Positions 31,012 through 43,479 of a DNA stretch of 64,000 nucleotides are shown here, one piece after another. The position numbers and the translations under genes are program-made. This DNA is from Pyrus communis. Lineage: Eukaryota; Streptophyta; Magnoliopsida; Rosales; Rosaceae. Location of the stretch: contig NC_084804.1 in NCBI RefSeq assembly GCF_963583255.1, positions 21,334,061-21,398,060 on the forward strand. The letters are read 5' to 3'. Below the pieces are notes generated by a model. The model made no database searches. It was given only the letters and a program-made list of their open reading frames with translations, and was not told the DNA's origin. Position 1 is the stretch's first letter, and the number at the start of each line of letters is the position of its first letter.

Positions 31012-33174
31012 TGATAGGAGCATATTTATGCGACTTAATTGGCTTGTTCTCGTGCATTTACATTGTGTTTCCTTAGTTATTTTAGTCCTTTATGCTTCTT
31101 TTGTGTGTTTTTAGGTTCATATGGCTAAGGAAGCAAAATGGTGCATTTTGGAGCAAAAATTAGACTTGGAATGGATAGCTTATGTTGGAGCAAAAGAAAT
31201 GGATGAAATTGAAGACCAAATTGAGTTAGGATTCCTAATCACAAGAGGATTCCTAATCAAATAAGGAATCCTGGTCAAAGAAGGTTTCCTACTTGAAGTA
31301 GGAAAGTTAAGCCAAGGTTTCTTATTTTGGTTTAATCTTTCCTAAGGCCTTAATGACTCCAGATTTCAGCAATATCAAAGGATCCTACCTATTCTAGGTC
31401 ACAAATCTTGCAACCTTAAGCCATGTCGTGTGTCCCTTGGTGTTTACCTTCCTTGCCATGCAAGGAGGGGCTTTGTTTCTTGTTTTAAACCATTTAAACA
31501 CATTCCTCTTTCATACCTAGCTCAGCCATAACTCTCATACCCTTTTCTATTCCAAAATTCTTGCCTAATTTCAGAAATAAAAAGCATTCCTTTTCTTACA
31601 AACCCTTGCCGTGCAAGGGAGATAGTTCTTTCCTATTTCCTTGCATTAAAACACATTCCTTTTGTGTTTTATTCCCTTGCCGCACCTATTAACCACTTTC
31701 CCTTAAAATTCTGATTTGATTTCCTATTTCTATAAGCTTTTGACTTAATTTCTGATTACCTAAATAACCTAGGGTTTTAATTCCTGAAATCATATTAATA
31801 AACCTCCTTGTTGCAGCCACAAGGGAGTCATTCATTCACCATTCACGCCAGAAATTCATCCCATCTTTCTAACACATCCATAATTCACCATTCTCCATAT
31901 TTTCTGCCCAAAACCAACCCTTGCCGTCCCCTACATCCATCCTAAACCTAAGTCCATCATTCTACATCATCCATAACCCCCTAAACTCACAGAACCTTTT
32001 GTGCCGTAGCAAAGGAGAGGAAGAAGAGTGCTTGAAGATTCTAGCTATTCAACATTGGATCGTTGGAGTATTTAGGTGTTCTCTTTCTTATATTTACAAT
32101 GTATAAATCTGTTTTCCTTTGTTTTGTGAACATGAGTAACTAAGCCTTTTGGCTAGGGGGCTATTCAATACCATGATTATGCTTGCAAGATGAATTGATT
32201 ATATTCAATTGTTATTTCATAAGTTGTGAATTCAATTTGCTTAACTGTTTGATTGATAACTCATTCTTGTGTGATTGATTAAGGTGGCCACTTAGTTTTT
32301 CATGCAGGGATTTGAAGCTAAAATATAAGGGAATTTCACCTAATAGTTATAACCTTATATTTGCTAGTAGTGGAGGTCGTTTATCGACGATCGTGTTAAG
32401 TGAATTCTTGGCAAAAGTTTCATGCTTTTCATAGTAACAATTGCCTCGTCAATACTTATAGTTTTCATAAAACTTAATGATCTTTGATTGTACCTTTATT
32501 GTGCTTTTCACGTAAGGGACTTTTAGAGAATGTTTTGAGTTGTTGTATGCGCATTTCCATCCAATTCAATAACTTAAGGAAAACTTGAAAGTTAGAAAAG
32601 TGCTGTTCACGGCTAACTTGGGGTATTGAATTTCATGATTTATTGAAAGAAGCAATTGGAAATCAATTTGAATGCAAGTGTATCATGTGTGGAGAAGAAC
32701 CCTCTAGTTAGCCCATCATTCATCAATTCATCTAATTTAGTCTAAGAATTTGTTTTCTTTGTCCTTGTCTTAATTTACTTAATTTTCGTCAAAAACAATT
32801 CCCCCATTAATTTAGAGTGTTAGATTAGTTAGAAATCAATTTAGTTGATGTTTTTAAGTGTTTTGAGTCAAGTGATAACTTAATTTCGTCTAGATTTGAG
32901 TAAAGTGTTCAAAACTGCCCAGAAAGTGTTTTTAAGGCAGTTTTGAGTGTTTGTTTGCTGTTTTGAGTCTTTTGGTTCGTTTTGGTGTTTTATAGTTTAG
33001 TTTTGCATTCTTTGAGTCTAGTTGAGTGTTTAAACTTTGTTTTTACGATTTTGAGTCAGTTTAGAGTGTTTAGCAATCCCTTCTAATCCCCGGTTTAAGA
33101 ACGATCCCTACTTACATATTTACTACAATTGTCAACAAGAGGGTTTAATTTGTGTGTTAAGTATTTTCACATCA
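31012..33174 (+). mobile_element. Solo LTR (Athila-type), 2163 bp
   Basis: Flanked by GAGAG (31007-31011 and 33175-33179). TGATAGGAGCATATTTATGCGACTT...TTTTCACATCA. The U3 differs from the RY-rich subfamily, but the U5 part (TAATCCCCGG near 33087) and ends are shared. It interrupts the gag of the first Athila element. Confidence 0.92.
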
Positions 33175-33179
33175 GAGAG

Positions 33180-34107
33180 TTGGACAAAGAGACCCCCCCC
33201 ACGGCAACAACAACAACAAGTGAATGAGGTAAGTGCAATTTTTGAAATTCAATCTCAATTGTTTAATCTCACTGTTATTGTGTCAAAGGTTATTGATTGA
33301 TCCAAAGTGCAAATAGCAAGTGTTTGTGGCGTGTACAATATGCAATGACATTCCAATGAGCAATGCCCTCAATTAATAGAGAATGGGGGATGGAAAAGTG
33401 CCAATGTCGTGGGCTATCAAGGCCAAAATCAACCAAGGCATGATTCATAAGCCAACACTTACAATCCGGGATGGAGAAATCACCCAAATATGAAGTGCAA
33501 GGAACCTCAACAAACTCAACAACAAGGAGGATTTCGACAACCACCCCCTGGGATATTTCAAAGGCCATTCACACCGATGCAACCTCAACTACCTCTGGCC
33601 CAACCCAATTCAGGTACATATTTGGATAATGATAAAGTTATTCAATTACTCACCTCTTTGACGCAGGGAGTGCAAAATCAAACCAAAGAGATGCAAAATC
33701 AAGCTAAAGAGGTGGACGAATTGAAGAAGCAAATGGGGCAAGTAGCGAAGTTCATGGGACAATTTAGAGAACAATGCAAACTGCCTAGTTCAACCATTGT
33801 GAATCTAAGGGGAGGATTTGAAACCGCCAATGCTATCATATTAAGAAGTGGCAAGGAAGTTGGAATCGACCCACAACCATCCAAATCAAGCCAAAAGGAG
33901 GATGAAAAGCTGAAGCATGAAGAGGAGGAACAAGACAAAGCCACGGCAAGGGTAGACCAACCATTGCCACAATCTTCTAGGGACCCTAAACCATCCAACA
34001 CAGGTAAGTTAGGTCCAAGTTTGGTTAATTCTAACCCTATTCCACCAAATGTGCCTTTCCTTCGTAGATTTATGCAATCTAAGAAAGAAGAGAATGACAA
34101 GGACTAA
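33180..34107 (+). pseudogene. Athila gag, second segment (nucleocapsid and Gln-rich tail)
   Basis: Carries a worn zinc-knuckle region (SVCGVYNMQ, stop, HSNEQCPQLIENG at about 33318-33384). A 205-codon open frame (33490-34107) follows, Pro/Gln-rich, with a short coiled coil (VDELKKQMGQVAKFMGQF) and an acidic, Lys-rich tail. A TAA at 34105 separates it from the protease frame. Confidence 0.75.
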
Positions 34108-34110
34108 AAG

Positions 34111-34822
34111 GTGCAAGTCAATATCCCGTTCCTTGATGCAATCAAACAAGTTTCAAAGTATGCCAAATTCTTGAAAGAGCTATGCACAACAAGGAAGAGG
34201 ATTTTGAACAAGGAAGTGGTAAGGGTAAGTGAGAATGTTTCAGCAGTTTTACAAAGGAAATTGCCTCCTAAATGCAAAGATCCAGGTAGTTTTACAATTC
34301 CTTGTGTTATTGGCAATACTAAGTTTGAACATGCCATGTTAGACCTAGGTGCATCCATTAATGTCATGCCTTACTTTATTTATGCATCTATGAACTTAGA
34401 AGTGCTAAAAAATGATGGTGTTATTATTCAATTAGCCGATCGTTCTAATGCATATCCAAAAGGAGTTTTGGAAGATGTTTTGGTGCAAGTTAATCAATTA
34501 ATCTTTCCCGTTGATTTTTATGTGTATGATATGGAAGACTCGACCCATTCCACACCATTGCTGATCCTACTTGGGAGACCATTCATGAAAACAGCCCGCA
34601 TCAAGATATATATGTTCAAAGGGGACGTTAACAATGGAATTTGATGGTGAGATTATTGATTTTAACATTTCTAAAGCCATGAAATATCCTATTGATGATC
34701 ATTCTTGTTTTTCTATTGATATAATCGATTCATTGGTGCAGGAATATCTTGAAGAACTCAATGAGGGTGCCCTTGAAACCACCATTGCAAGAGGAATGAG
34801 ACTCAAAGAACAAGGGACATAA
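34111..34822 (+). pseudogene. Athila aspartic protease
   Basis: FTIPCVIGNTKFEHAMLDLGASINVMP holds the protease active site D-L-G-A, as in Athila. LLGRPFMKTA follows, the conserved second signature. The frame shifts near 34630 and continues to 34822. The protease would mature gag-pol. The same block, with a changed end, is at 56975-57757 in the second Athila element. Confidence 0.8.
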
Positions 34823-34966
34823 ATTAAGCACACTCACGGTAAGAATGAGAATTCTTTTGCCCTGCCTAATTGTGAAGAAGTGGAGATGGTGGTTGCTCTT
34901 GAATCATTGCCATAACATGTTGGTAAGTTTCCAATCCCAATTCCAATTCCCGTTTCTACTAATAAG

Positions 34967-36046
34967 TTGTTACCCTCAATGATTCAGGCACCCTCCCTCG
35001 ATGTTAAACCATTACCAAATCACTTGAAGTACGTTTTCTTGGGAGACCAAGAGACTTTGCCAGTCGTAATCTCTTCATCACTCACGATATTGGAGGAGGA
35101 AAAACTAGTTCGGGTGTTGAAGGAGTACAAAACAACCGTTGGATGGACCTTGGCCGATATTATGGGGATAAGTCCTACAACATGCATGCGTCGCATACTT
35201 CTAGAGGAGGGGGCTAAACCAACTAGAGAGGCTCAACGTCGACTCAACCCTTCAATGATGGAAGTTGTGAAGAAAGAGATTATCAAGCTTCTTGATTGTG
35301 AAGTGATTTATCCAATTTTAGATAGTCGTTGGGTTTCACTGGTTCAAGTTGTTCCAAAGAAATTTGGAGTCGCTGTGGTAAAGAATGAAGAGAATGAGCT
35401 TGTGCTCACCTGTATCCAAACATGTTGGAGAGTTTGCATCGATTATAGGAGGTTCAACGCCACAACAAGGAAAGATTACTTCCCTTTGCCGTTCATTGAT
35501 CAAATCCTTGAAAGGTTAGCCGATCATTCTTTTTATTATTTTCTTGATGGTTATTCGGGATATAATCAGATTGTTATAGCTCCAGATGACCAAGAAAAGA
35601 CCACTTTTACTTGTCCATTTGGTACTTTTGCTTATCGTCGAATGCCATTTGGTTTATGTAATGCACTAGCCACCTTTTAAAGATGCATGGTAAGTATCTT
35701 TTTAGATTTTGTTGAGAAAATTATTGAAGTTTTCATGGATGATTTTAGTGTTTTTGGTGATTCGTTTGATGATTGCTTAGCTAATATCACTTTAATCTTG
35801 AAACGATGCATTGAAATTAACCTTGTTTTAAATTGGGAAAAATGTCACTTCATGGTAAAAGAAGGCATAGTTTTGGGTCACATAATTTCAGAAAAGGGAA
35901 TTGAGGTTGATAAATCAAAAATAGATCTTGTACGCTACTTACCCTCTCACACTTCGGTGAGAGATGTTCGTTCTTTTCTTGGACATGCAGGATTCTATAG
36001 GATGTTCATCAAAGACTTCTTGAAGATTTCCATACCCCTATGCTGA
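34967..36046 (+). pseudogene. Athila reverse transcriptase
   Basis: Fingers and palm with RVCIDYRRFNATTRKDYFPLP and FLDGYSGYNQI. The catalytic box is FMDD at 35732-35743 (EVFMDDFSVFGDSF), intact. A single TAA at about 35678 (in LATF*RCM, where CAA is expected) splits the domain. It ends with the thumb segment VRSFLGHAGFYRMFI. Otherwise well preserved. Confidence 0.85.
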
Positions 36047-36061
36047 CTCCTACAAAAAGAT

Positions 36062-36848
36062 GTGCCATTTGTGTTCGATGAAGCATGTGAGAAGGCTTTC
36101 AATCATCTCAAGGAGATGCTAACTTCGACGCCCATCATAATTCCACTAGATTGGAGCCTTCATTTTGAGCTCATGTGTGATGCCTCTGATTATGCAATAC
36201 GAGCCGTTTTAGGCCAATGGAAGAACAAGCAGCCACATGTCATCTATTATGCATCCCAGACTTTGAATGATGCTCAATTGAACTATTCCACCACTGAAAA
36301 AAGAACTTTTTGCTGTTGTGTTTGCTTTAGATAAGTTTCGTTCTTATTTACTTGGCACTAAAGTTATTGCTGATTCTGACTATGCAGCGTTGAAGTACTT
36401 ACTCATAAAGAAAGAGGTCAAGCCAAGGTTAATTCGCTGGATGCTTCTCCTCCAAGAGTTTGATATCGAAATAAGTTACAAGAAAGGAAGTGAAAACATA
36501 GTGGCTGACCACTTGAGCCGTTTGGTGCATAATGAGGAGTCACTACCTATCCAAGAAGCATTTCCAGATGAGCAATTGCTGACCATTGAGGTAAGTGAAC
36601 CATGGTATACTGATTTGGTGAATTATTTAGTGACTAAACAAGTTCCAAGCACCCTAAATAAGCACCAACGTGATAAACTCAAAAAGGATGCACGGTTTTA
36701 TGTGTGGGATGATCCATACTTGTGGAAATATTGCTTTGATCAGATTCTTCGTAAGTGTGTGCATGATTCTGAGTTTAATTCGATTTTAACTTTTTGTCAC
36801 ACATATGCATATGGGGGTCATTTTGGCACACAGCCTTTAAAGTTTTAG
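36062..36848 (+). pseudogene. Athila RNase H and start of integrase
   Basis: FELMCDASDYAIRAVLGQ and TTEKRTF mark RNase H. A one-base shift near 36310-36330 moves the frame to [27 protein letters not shown] and ends with [10 protein letters not shown]. The zinc-binding start of integrase (about 36770-36830, [12 protein letters not shown]) follows before a stop. Confidence 0.8.
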
Positions 36849-37730
36849 AATGTGCATTTTATTGGCTTACTATCTTTAAGGATGCTAGAACCTTTTGTGT
36901 GACTTGTGATCGTTATCAAAGAACAAGATCAAATGCCGCAAAACCCCATCTTTTCTGTTGAGATTTTTGATGTTTAGGGTATTGATTTCATGGGTCATTT
37001 TCCTTCATCTTATGGTTTTAATTATATTTTACTTGCGGTTGATTATGTATCGAAATGGGTGGAAGCAAAAGCCACCCGTACTAATGATTCCAAAATGGTT
37101 GTAGATTTTGTCAAAACTAACATCTTTTCTAGATTTGGGATGCCGAGAGTTCTAATAAGTGATGGGGGGTTCCCATTTTTGTAATCGAACCATTAAGGCG
37201 CTGCTCAAGAAGTATAACGTCATGCATAAGGTTTCAACACCTTATCATCCTCAAACAAGCGGGCAAGCCGAGGTTTCTAATCAAGAAATCAAGCAGATTT
37301 TGGAGAAGACAGTTAGACCAACTCGAAAGGATTGGAGCTTGCGTTTGGATGATGCATTATGGGCGTATCGTACAACTTACAAAACATTCAATATAGACAT
37401 AGATGCGGCTGGACTTCATCGGAAGCTTCAATTGAATGAGCTTGAGGAGATTAAGCACGAGGCTTATGAGAACGCTCGTATTTATAAGGAGAAAACAAAG
37501 GCATTCCATGACAAGATGATTCGTAGCAAGACATTCTCAAAAGAGCAGAAAGTGTTACTTTTCAACTCCCGCCTTCTATTGTTTCCCGGTAAGTTACATT
37601 CTAAATGGATTGGTCCTTTTGTTATTACTGATGTTTTTCCTTATGGTGCAGTCCAAATCCAAAGTTTAAAGACTGGACAAGAATTCAAAGTGAACGGACA
37701 TCGTTTGAAGCCTTATTATGAGTATTTTAA
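36849..37730 (+). pseudogene. Athila integrase core and C-terminus, with internal deletion
   Basis: The core carries GIDFMGHFPSS (first Asp), LISDGG (second Asp) and [12 protein letters not shown] (Glu), so the D,D,E triad is visible, although a frameshift at about 37170 separates the first two from the rest. After [10 protein letters not shown] the sequence jumps to the C-terminal domain ([21 protein letters not shown]). The usual stretch between them in this family is missing. It ends in the [16 protein letters not shown] segment. Confidence 0.75.
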
Positions 37731-39142
37731 GTGCATGACTATTAAAGAAAGTTACAAACATGGATGGAAGTTTGATTTGCTCATTGTTTTATGCTTAGTT
37801 GTAGTTGTCGTTTATGAATTCACATGTAATCACAAGGAAAAAAAAATCATTTTTTTGTAACATGCTTGAAGGAATGAACTCAAGCTAACGCTACAACCCT
37901 GAGAGGCTTGAGCCTAAACTTTGTTTGGAGAGTTATTAATCTGTGATTTCTTGTTTTCTAAAGTCGTTGCATGATCTCATTATTTCCTTCCTTGGTTGCT
38001 ACTTAGAGTGCGTTTTTATCATTATAGTTCCAAATAATAGAACTCATGCCCGTTTCATTCAAAGTATAAGATTGAGTGCATAACATACAATAAGATGAAG
38101 TTGTTTAGTTAAACCAGAGCCAAAAAGCCTTATCCCTTGCATATGTATTGAAGGTTTAACCCATTTGAGCCTTATTTAGCCTATTTTCTTTGTTAGCCAC
38201 ATTATCCTTACCTAGCCTAGAATAGGACTATCCATACCCTTGTTCTTAAAGAATAGTGGAGCATGACTTAAAGGGAATTCCTTTTGACCAACATTGTGCA
38301 GAAAAACAAGTGTGGGGGAAGGTTTTTAATTGGAAATCTATATAAAAAAAAAATGTGAAAAAGAAAGAAAAAGAAAAGAAAAATAGTTGAGAAATAAGTG
38401 AGAAATGAACTCACAAGTATTGGTTGTTGAAGAAATGGTCCAAAAGTTTGAATCTGACCCTAAGTGTTGTGTGAATCTCCCATGGGTGTGTTAAGTTGAT
38501 TTCTGCATTCAAAAGTGAATTCTAAGTGTTTATTTCATTACTTTGCTTACTATTGCTTTAAGAACCCTTGTTTATCCTTTACCTTTCTCTGTTAGCCAAT
38601 ACCTTAGCCCCATTACAACCCTTAGACTTCTATCTTAATTGTTATGTGTTTCAATATGTGGAGTTTGAAATTGGTATGAGCATATGGAATCCCTGGTTCT
38701 CGCTTCTAAGTAGTGGCATTCCGTTCATGAGATCATATACATGTTCATGTCAATCATTCCAAAAAGTGCTTTCTTTGTTATAACATATGTGAGTGCTAGT
38801 CTACATGTTTACATCAATGTTCTCACATATACTTAGTATAGGGAGTGTAGTTAGAAAATCTGTGTGAAAATAGAGAGTATATCCGGTGAGGAATTGAGGG
38901 AATTCTCTAAGGCATGTTATTACATTCAAAATGTTGTTTTAAATGATTAAATGCGAGCTAGTGAGTGGTGATTACGGTTAAGTGTTTACTCAAGAGTAGG
39001 GATGGTAAAATATATGTGAGTAGTGATTTTTAATATGTCATGTTTCATTGAAAATCCCTGAGGCAATTGTTGGAAGGTTTAGATTGTGTTTTGTTTGTTT
39101 TGTTTTGCTCGGGGACTAGCAAAAGCTAAGTGTGGGGGAATT
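37731..39142 (+). other. 3' non-coding region of first Athila element
   Basis: No gene. The same region recurs at 52640-54141 and 58545-60012, with shared blocks such as TTGTAACATGCTTGAAGGAA and GGTTGCTACTTAGA. It contains two AAGTGTGGGGG tracts, at 38308 and at 39128 next to the LTR. An envelope-like frame, present in some Athila elements, is not seen. Confidence 0.7.
39128..39142 (+). promoter_or_regulatory. Polypurine tract of first Athila element
   Basis: AAGTGTGGGGGAATT ends exactly where the 3' LTR (TGAGAAGAGCATA) begins. It would prime plus-strand DNA synthesis. Confidence 0.8.
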
Positions 39143-39947
39143 TGAGAAGAGCATATTTATGCGACTTTGTTAGCTTATTTCCTTGCATTTAGTTAATTAG
39201 TTTCTATTTATTATAGTGATTTAAGCTATTTTCGTGTGTTTGTAGGTTCAATTGGCTAAAGTGGCAAGAAAAGGCAATTTGGAGCATTTTAGAGCAGTTT
39301 TGGGCTTGGAATGGATAACACATGCATGGAGCAAGGTGGATGGATGAATGTGAAATTCAAGAAGGGCTAAGAATATGCTAATGAGATGGAAGAATTAATT
39401 CTACACAAAGAAGATTTGGAGCTCAACAAAGAAAGAAGGAAACATGAGCCAAACTACCTTATTTTGTCTTAGTTAATCCTAATCCTTCACTACCTAAGTT
39501 CCAGCCATTAGGGGGCTCCCTAATTAATTTAGGACACCTAAATAAATGATTCTAGGAGGCCTAATCCCATTCCTAAATTAGAGCCGCACCTTTTCTTCTA
39601 GAAGCCATTTCCCTTGCCGCAAATCCCTTTCCCTTTCTCTCTAGGATCTTGCCGCATCCTATTTCCCTTTTCCCTCTTGGATTCTGATTTTAATTACCCT
39701 TTTTCCGTGTGGATTTGGATTGCAAATCCTTCTCCAAAATTAATTAGGGTTTCTCCCTTTAAATAAATACATTATGCCGCACCACAAAAAATACCATTCA
39801 TTCATCCTTCAACACAATTCGATACACTAATCCATCTCTGACCATAACCTAATTTCATACACAAACACCTTTGTGCCGCAGCCTTGCAAAGAGAAAAGGA
39901 GAGGAGACCCTTGGAGCTATGCCTGCCATTCAAAGTTTGGACTGTTG
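39143..39947 (+). repeat. Truncated 3' LTR of first Athila element
   Basis: Matches the 5' LTR from its start through CAAAGTTTGGACTGTTG, then breaks off into copia gag sequence at 39948. About 1 kb of LTR, including U5, is gone and does not reappear after the copia element, so this is a deletion or recombination joint and not a simple insertion. Confidence 0.85.
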
Positions 39948-39948
39948 T

Positions 39949-40476
39949 TTTGTCGATAGATCAATTAAGAAGCCACCAGAAGACCAACTCGAAAAGCTAC
40001 AACAATGGAATCGCTGCAATAACTTAGTCAAAACATGGTTGTTGGGATCAATGTCGAAAGACATCGTTGGAAGCGTCATCAATTGCAAGGACGCGCAACA
40101 AATGTGGGTTGATTTGCGAGAATGTTTCTCTCATGCAAACATTGTTCAACTCTTCCATGTAAAAAATGAAATTCATGATTGCATACAAGGTAACATGATT
40201 GTAAGTTCCTACTTTACTAAATTGAAGAGTCTCTGGGATGAGCATGATGTGCTTTGTTCAATTCCTGCATGTAGTTGTGGAACAACCAAGGAGATCAACT
40301 TTTACGTAGAGACCCAGAAAACAATGAAGTTTCTCATAGGTCTAAATGAATCGTACACTACGGTCTACAGCAACACACTTTTGTTGGATCCCTTACCAAC
40401 AGTAAACAAGGCATATTCACTAGTCATTCGCCATGAAAAACAAGCAAAGGTCTCGAATGGAAAAGCTTCATCATAA
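39949..40476 (+). pseudogene. Copia gag (UBN2/Retrotran_gag type), 5' truncated
   Basis: Begins near FVDRSIKKPPEDQLEKLQQW. It contains NLVKTWLLGSMSKDI, AQQMWVDLRECF and SYFTKLKSLWDEHD, typical of copia gag. The frame is open back into the Athila LTR by chance (to 39871), giving an artificial fusion frame; those first 26 codons are not copia. Confidence 0.8.
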
Positions 40477-40497
40477 CCAGAAGTAGCTATCTTTGCT

Positions 40498-41364
40498 GTG
40501 AAGAATGCAAAACGTGAATCTAATCCAGGAGAGAGCAGCACCAAGTGTGAAAAATGTCACAAAACAAATCACAGTACCAAGGATTGTCGTGCACACCTCA
40601 GATGTACCTTTTGTGGCTGGAAAGGACATACATTTGATTTTTGCCGCAAAAGAAAATCTGCTGCAGCAGGAGAGCAAAATCGCTCAAAAGGGAATCAAGT
40701 CATTTCTTATGTACCTAACCAGAAAGAAGTTGCTTCCGATTTTCCTTTTTCTCAAGAAGAATGCAAGCATATTCTGAGCATGTTGAGAAAGAACAAAGTT
40801 TCTATGGCTAATCACGTTGGTAATACTTCCAATCATGAAGAGCTCTCAGGTAAAGCCTTTACATTCACTCAAAATGGAAAGAAAAGTGTTTAGATCTTGG
40901 ATAGTGGAGCTACTGACCATATTGTTTGTAGTCCCAATCTTTTTACTCATTCAAAGACGGTTGAAAATCATACTGTCGAATTACCAAATGGTTCGTTGGC
41001 TAAGGTTACTCATGTTGGAAAAAATGTCTTCTCTCCCAATTTCATCCTTGATAATGTCCTATGTGTGCCACCTTTTCGATTAAATTTGATTTCCATCAGT
41101 AAACTGGCATATGACTCCTTATATATCACTATTTTTCTCAATCAATTTTGTGTGATACAGGACCTACGATCGGGGAAGATGATTGGGACAAGAACTGAAA
41201 AGGAGGGACTCTACTATCTTGACCAAGCAAAGAAAGGAACATGTAATTCTATTCAAACACTTTCTCCCAATCTTTGGCTTCAACGCCTTGGACATCCTTC
41301 CAACAAAGTATCCATGCTATTTCCATTTCTCAAAAATAATTCTTGTGACGTAGACAAATGTTAA
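40498..41364 (+). pseudogene. Copia nucleocapsid, protease and integrase zinc domain
   Basis: Two zinc knuckles of the form C-x2-C-x4-H-x4-C lie in tandem: CEKCHKTNHSTKDC and CTFCGWKGHTFDFC. After a TAG at 40891 the protease reads LDSGATDHIV, with the D-S-G-A site intact, followed by the pre-integrase block (LNLISISKL; LWLQRLGHPS). A stop occurs at 41362, just after the Cys of DVDKC. Confidence 0.85.
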
Positions 41365-41373
41365 ATTTGCCCT

Positions 41374-42470
41374 TTGGCTAAACAAACCAGATTACCATTT
41401 TCACTAAGTTCCATTTCAAGTGAGGCATGTTTTGATTTGATACACGTTGACATTTCGGGTGGTTATCAAGTACCTTTACTTTCTGGTGCGAAATATTTTC
41501 TCACAATAGTTGATGATTACACTAGAAGCACATGGGTTTATTTGATGAAACACAAATCAGACACACGGGCACTTCTAGTCTCATTTATCCATATGGTTGA
41601 AAATCAAATTGATACCAAAGTCAAAATTGTATGCAGTGATAATGGCCCAAAATTCAAACTAGGCCTTTTTTTTTTGCAACCAAAGGGATCCTTCATTAGT
41701 CTAGTTGCGTCAACACACCCTAGCAAAATGGTGTTGTTGAACGCAAACATCGACATCTACTCAATGTTGCCCATGCTTTGCTTTTTCAAGCTGGTCTTCC
41801 AAAACATTTTTGGAGGGAAGCCATACTCATATATGTCTACCTTATTAATCGCACACCCACTCCTTTTCTTCATGGTAAGACGCCATTCGAAAAATTATTT
41901 CAAAAAGAGCCAACCTACTCCCATTTAAGAGTCTTCGGTTGTTTATGTTTCGCATCCACACATACCACTAAACCTACCAAATTTGATCCTCGTGCGACCC
42001 GTTGCATATTTCTTGGTTATCCTCATGGCCAAAAAGGGTATCGTGTGTTCGATCTCACACTCCAAAAGACCTTTGTTTCTCGCGACATCACCTTCTTTAG
42101 GATTAATTCCCTATCCACACCATCACTCCATCCGCTGCACCTTTGCCTAATCACCCTCCTAATCACTCAACCTTCCCATTTGATATGGATACCTTCCCAC
42201 TACCCCACTCTCAAACGTCTCTTTCCCATGAGACCTCATCTACTTTTCCTGACCTCACACCCACACATATTCCATCATCTACCCTATCTCCAAATTCCAT
42301 CTTGACCACCTTTGCTCCACTAAATGAACCCCCATTCACCATTCCTTGCCTTTCCATCACCACTAGAACTCATCTCGCCTACTCCGACGGCAATCCTCTC
42401 ACCACCAACCCCACCTCGTCGTCTTACACACATAACCAACCCACCAACATTTTTATAGAACTTTCATGTT
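41374..42470 (+). pseudogene. Copia integrase core, frameshifted
   Basis: FDLIHVDISGGY (first Asp) and KIVCSDNGPKF (second Asp) are present. The frame shifts near 41670-41690 and the core continues in another frame at 41778-42100 ([30 protein letters not shown]). A Pro/Thr/Ser-rich, poorly conserved linker to RT fills 42110-42470. Confidence 0.8.
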
Positions 42471-42639
42471 GAGGCAACTCTTTGCTTACGGAACGTCCCA
42501 TCATCTTCAATAAATGTGGTCACATCATCAGGTACTGCTCACTCTCTTACTTATTCCTTATCATATGATCGTCTTTCTTCTACCCATAAAACTTTCACCA
42601 CATAACTCACCCTTCTCAACCAACCCACCAGTTTGCACC

Positions 42640-43400
42640 AAGCAGTTTAGGATCCAAGATGGCGGGTAGCTATGCATAGTGATATCCAAGCACTCCAAGC
42701 TAACAAAACATGGAGTCTTGTTACTTTGCCACCTCATAAAAGACCCATCCGGTGCAAATACGTCTACAAAATTAAGCTCCGACCCGATGGCACTATCAAA
42801 CGGTACACGGCTCGCTTAGTTGCGAAAGGATATAGTTAAGTTGAAGGGGTTGATTATCGGAAAACCTTCGCTCCGATGACCAAACTCACCACTGTTCATG
42901 TGCTTCTCAGTGTTGTTGCGATTCAAGGATGGCATTTGCATCAACTTGATGTTAACAATGCATTCTTAAATAGTGATCTCTATGAGGAAGTTTACATGTC
43001 CATTCCTCCCGGTTTCGAACAAAAGGGGGATAATAGGGTATGCAAGTTGCACAAATCCATTTATGGTTTAAAACAGGCTTCACATCAATGGTTTATCAAG
43101 TTATCTAGTGCTCTTAAATCTGTCAGATTTCATCAATCATGGTCCGACTACTTATTTTTTGTTTGAAACCATCCATGTAGCTTTATAACATTGTTGGTCT
43201 ATGTTGATGATGTAATCTTGGTAGGAAACAACTTGACAGATATCTTAGATACCAAGCAATTTCTTGCAAATCACTTCAAGTTAAAAGACATGGGCCAACT
43301 CAAATATTTCTTAGGGATAGAGGTGGCGCAATCAATGCAAGGAATTACATTATGTTACGTTGGAAATTTTGGAAGATGCATGTTTTCTGGGTGCTAAATC
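42640..43400 (+). pseudogene. Copia reverse transcriptase
   Basis: Reads from the WRVAMHSDIQAL region through [39 protein letters not shown] and [15 protein letters not shown]. The catalytic YVDD is at 43200-43211 and intact. In LDVNNAFL the usual D-V-x-N/T-A-F-L is recognisable. Stops at about 42836 and 43165 break the frame. Confidence 0.85.
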
Positions 43401-43479
43401 CTCACGGTTTCCTATTGAGCATATCTTGTCACTCACATAGACAAATGGGGAACTGCTTACTGACCCATCCCCTTATCGA

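Larger units (their letters stand above)
28235..39947 (+). mobile_element. Athila-type Ty3/gypsy retrotransposon, 3' LTR truncated
   Basis: 5' LTR 28235-30074, tRNA-Asp type primer site, gag (30198-34107, split by a solo LTR), protease, RT, RNase H, integrase (to about 37730), a 1.3-kb non-coding region, polypurine tract and the first 805 bp of the 3' LTR (39143-39947). The rest of that LTR is replaced by copia gag sequence. The left flank is ATCTC; the right duplication is lost. Gag and protease resemble Athila. There is no envelope-like frame: integrase runs straight into the 3' region. Stops, frameshifts and small deletions make it inactive. Confidence 0.9.

Noticed and set aside
37861..39142. 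Envelope-like gene of an Athila element
   Set aside because: I looked for a long frame with signal or membrane segments in all three copies of this region and saw none.
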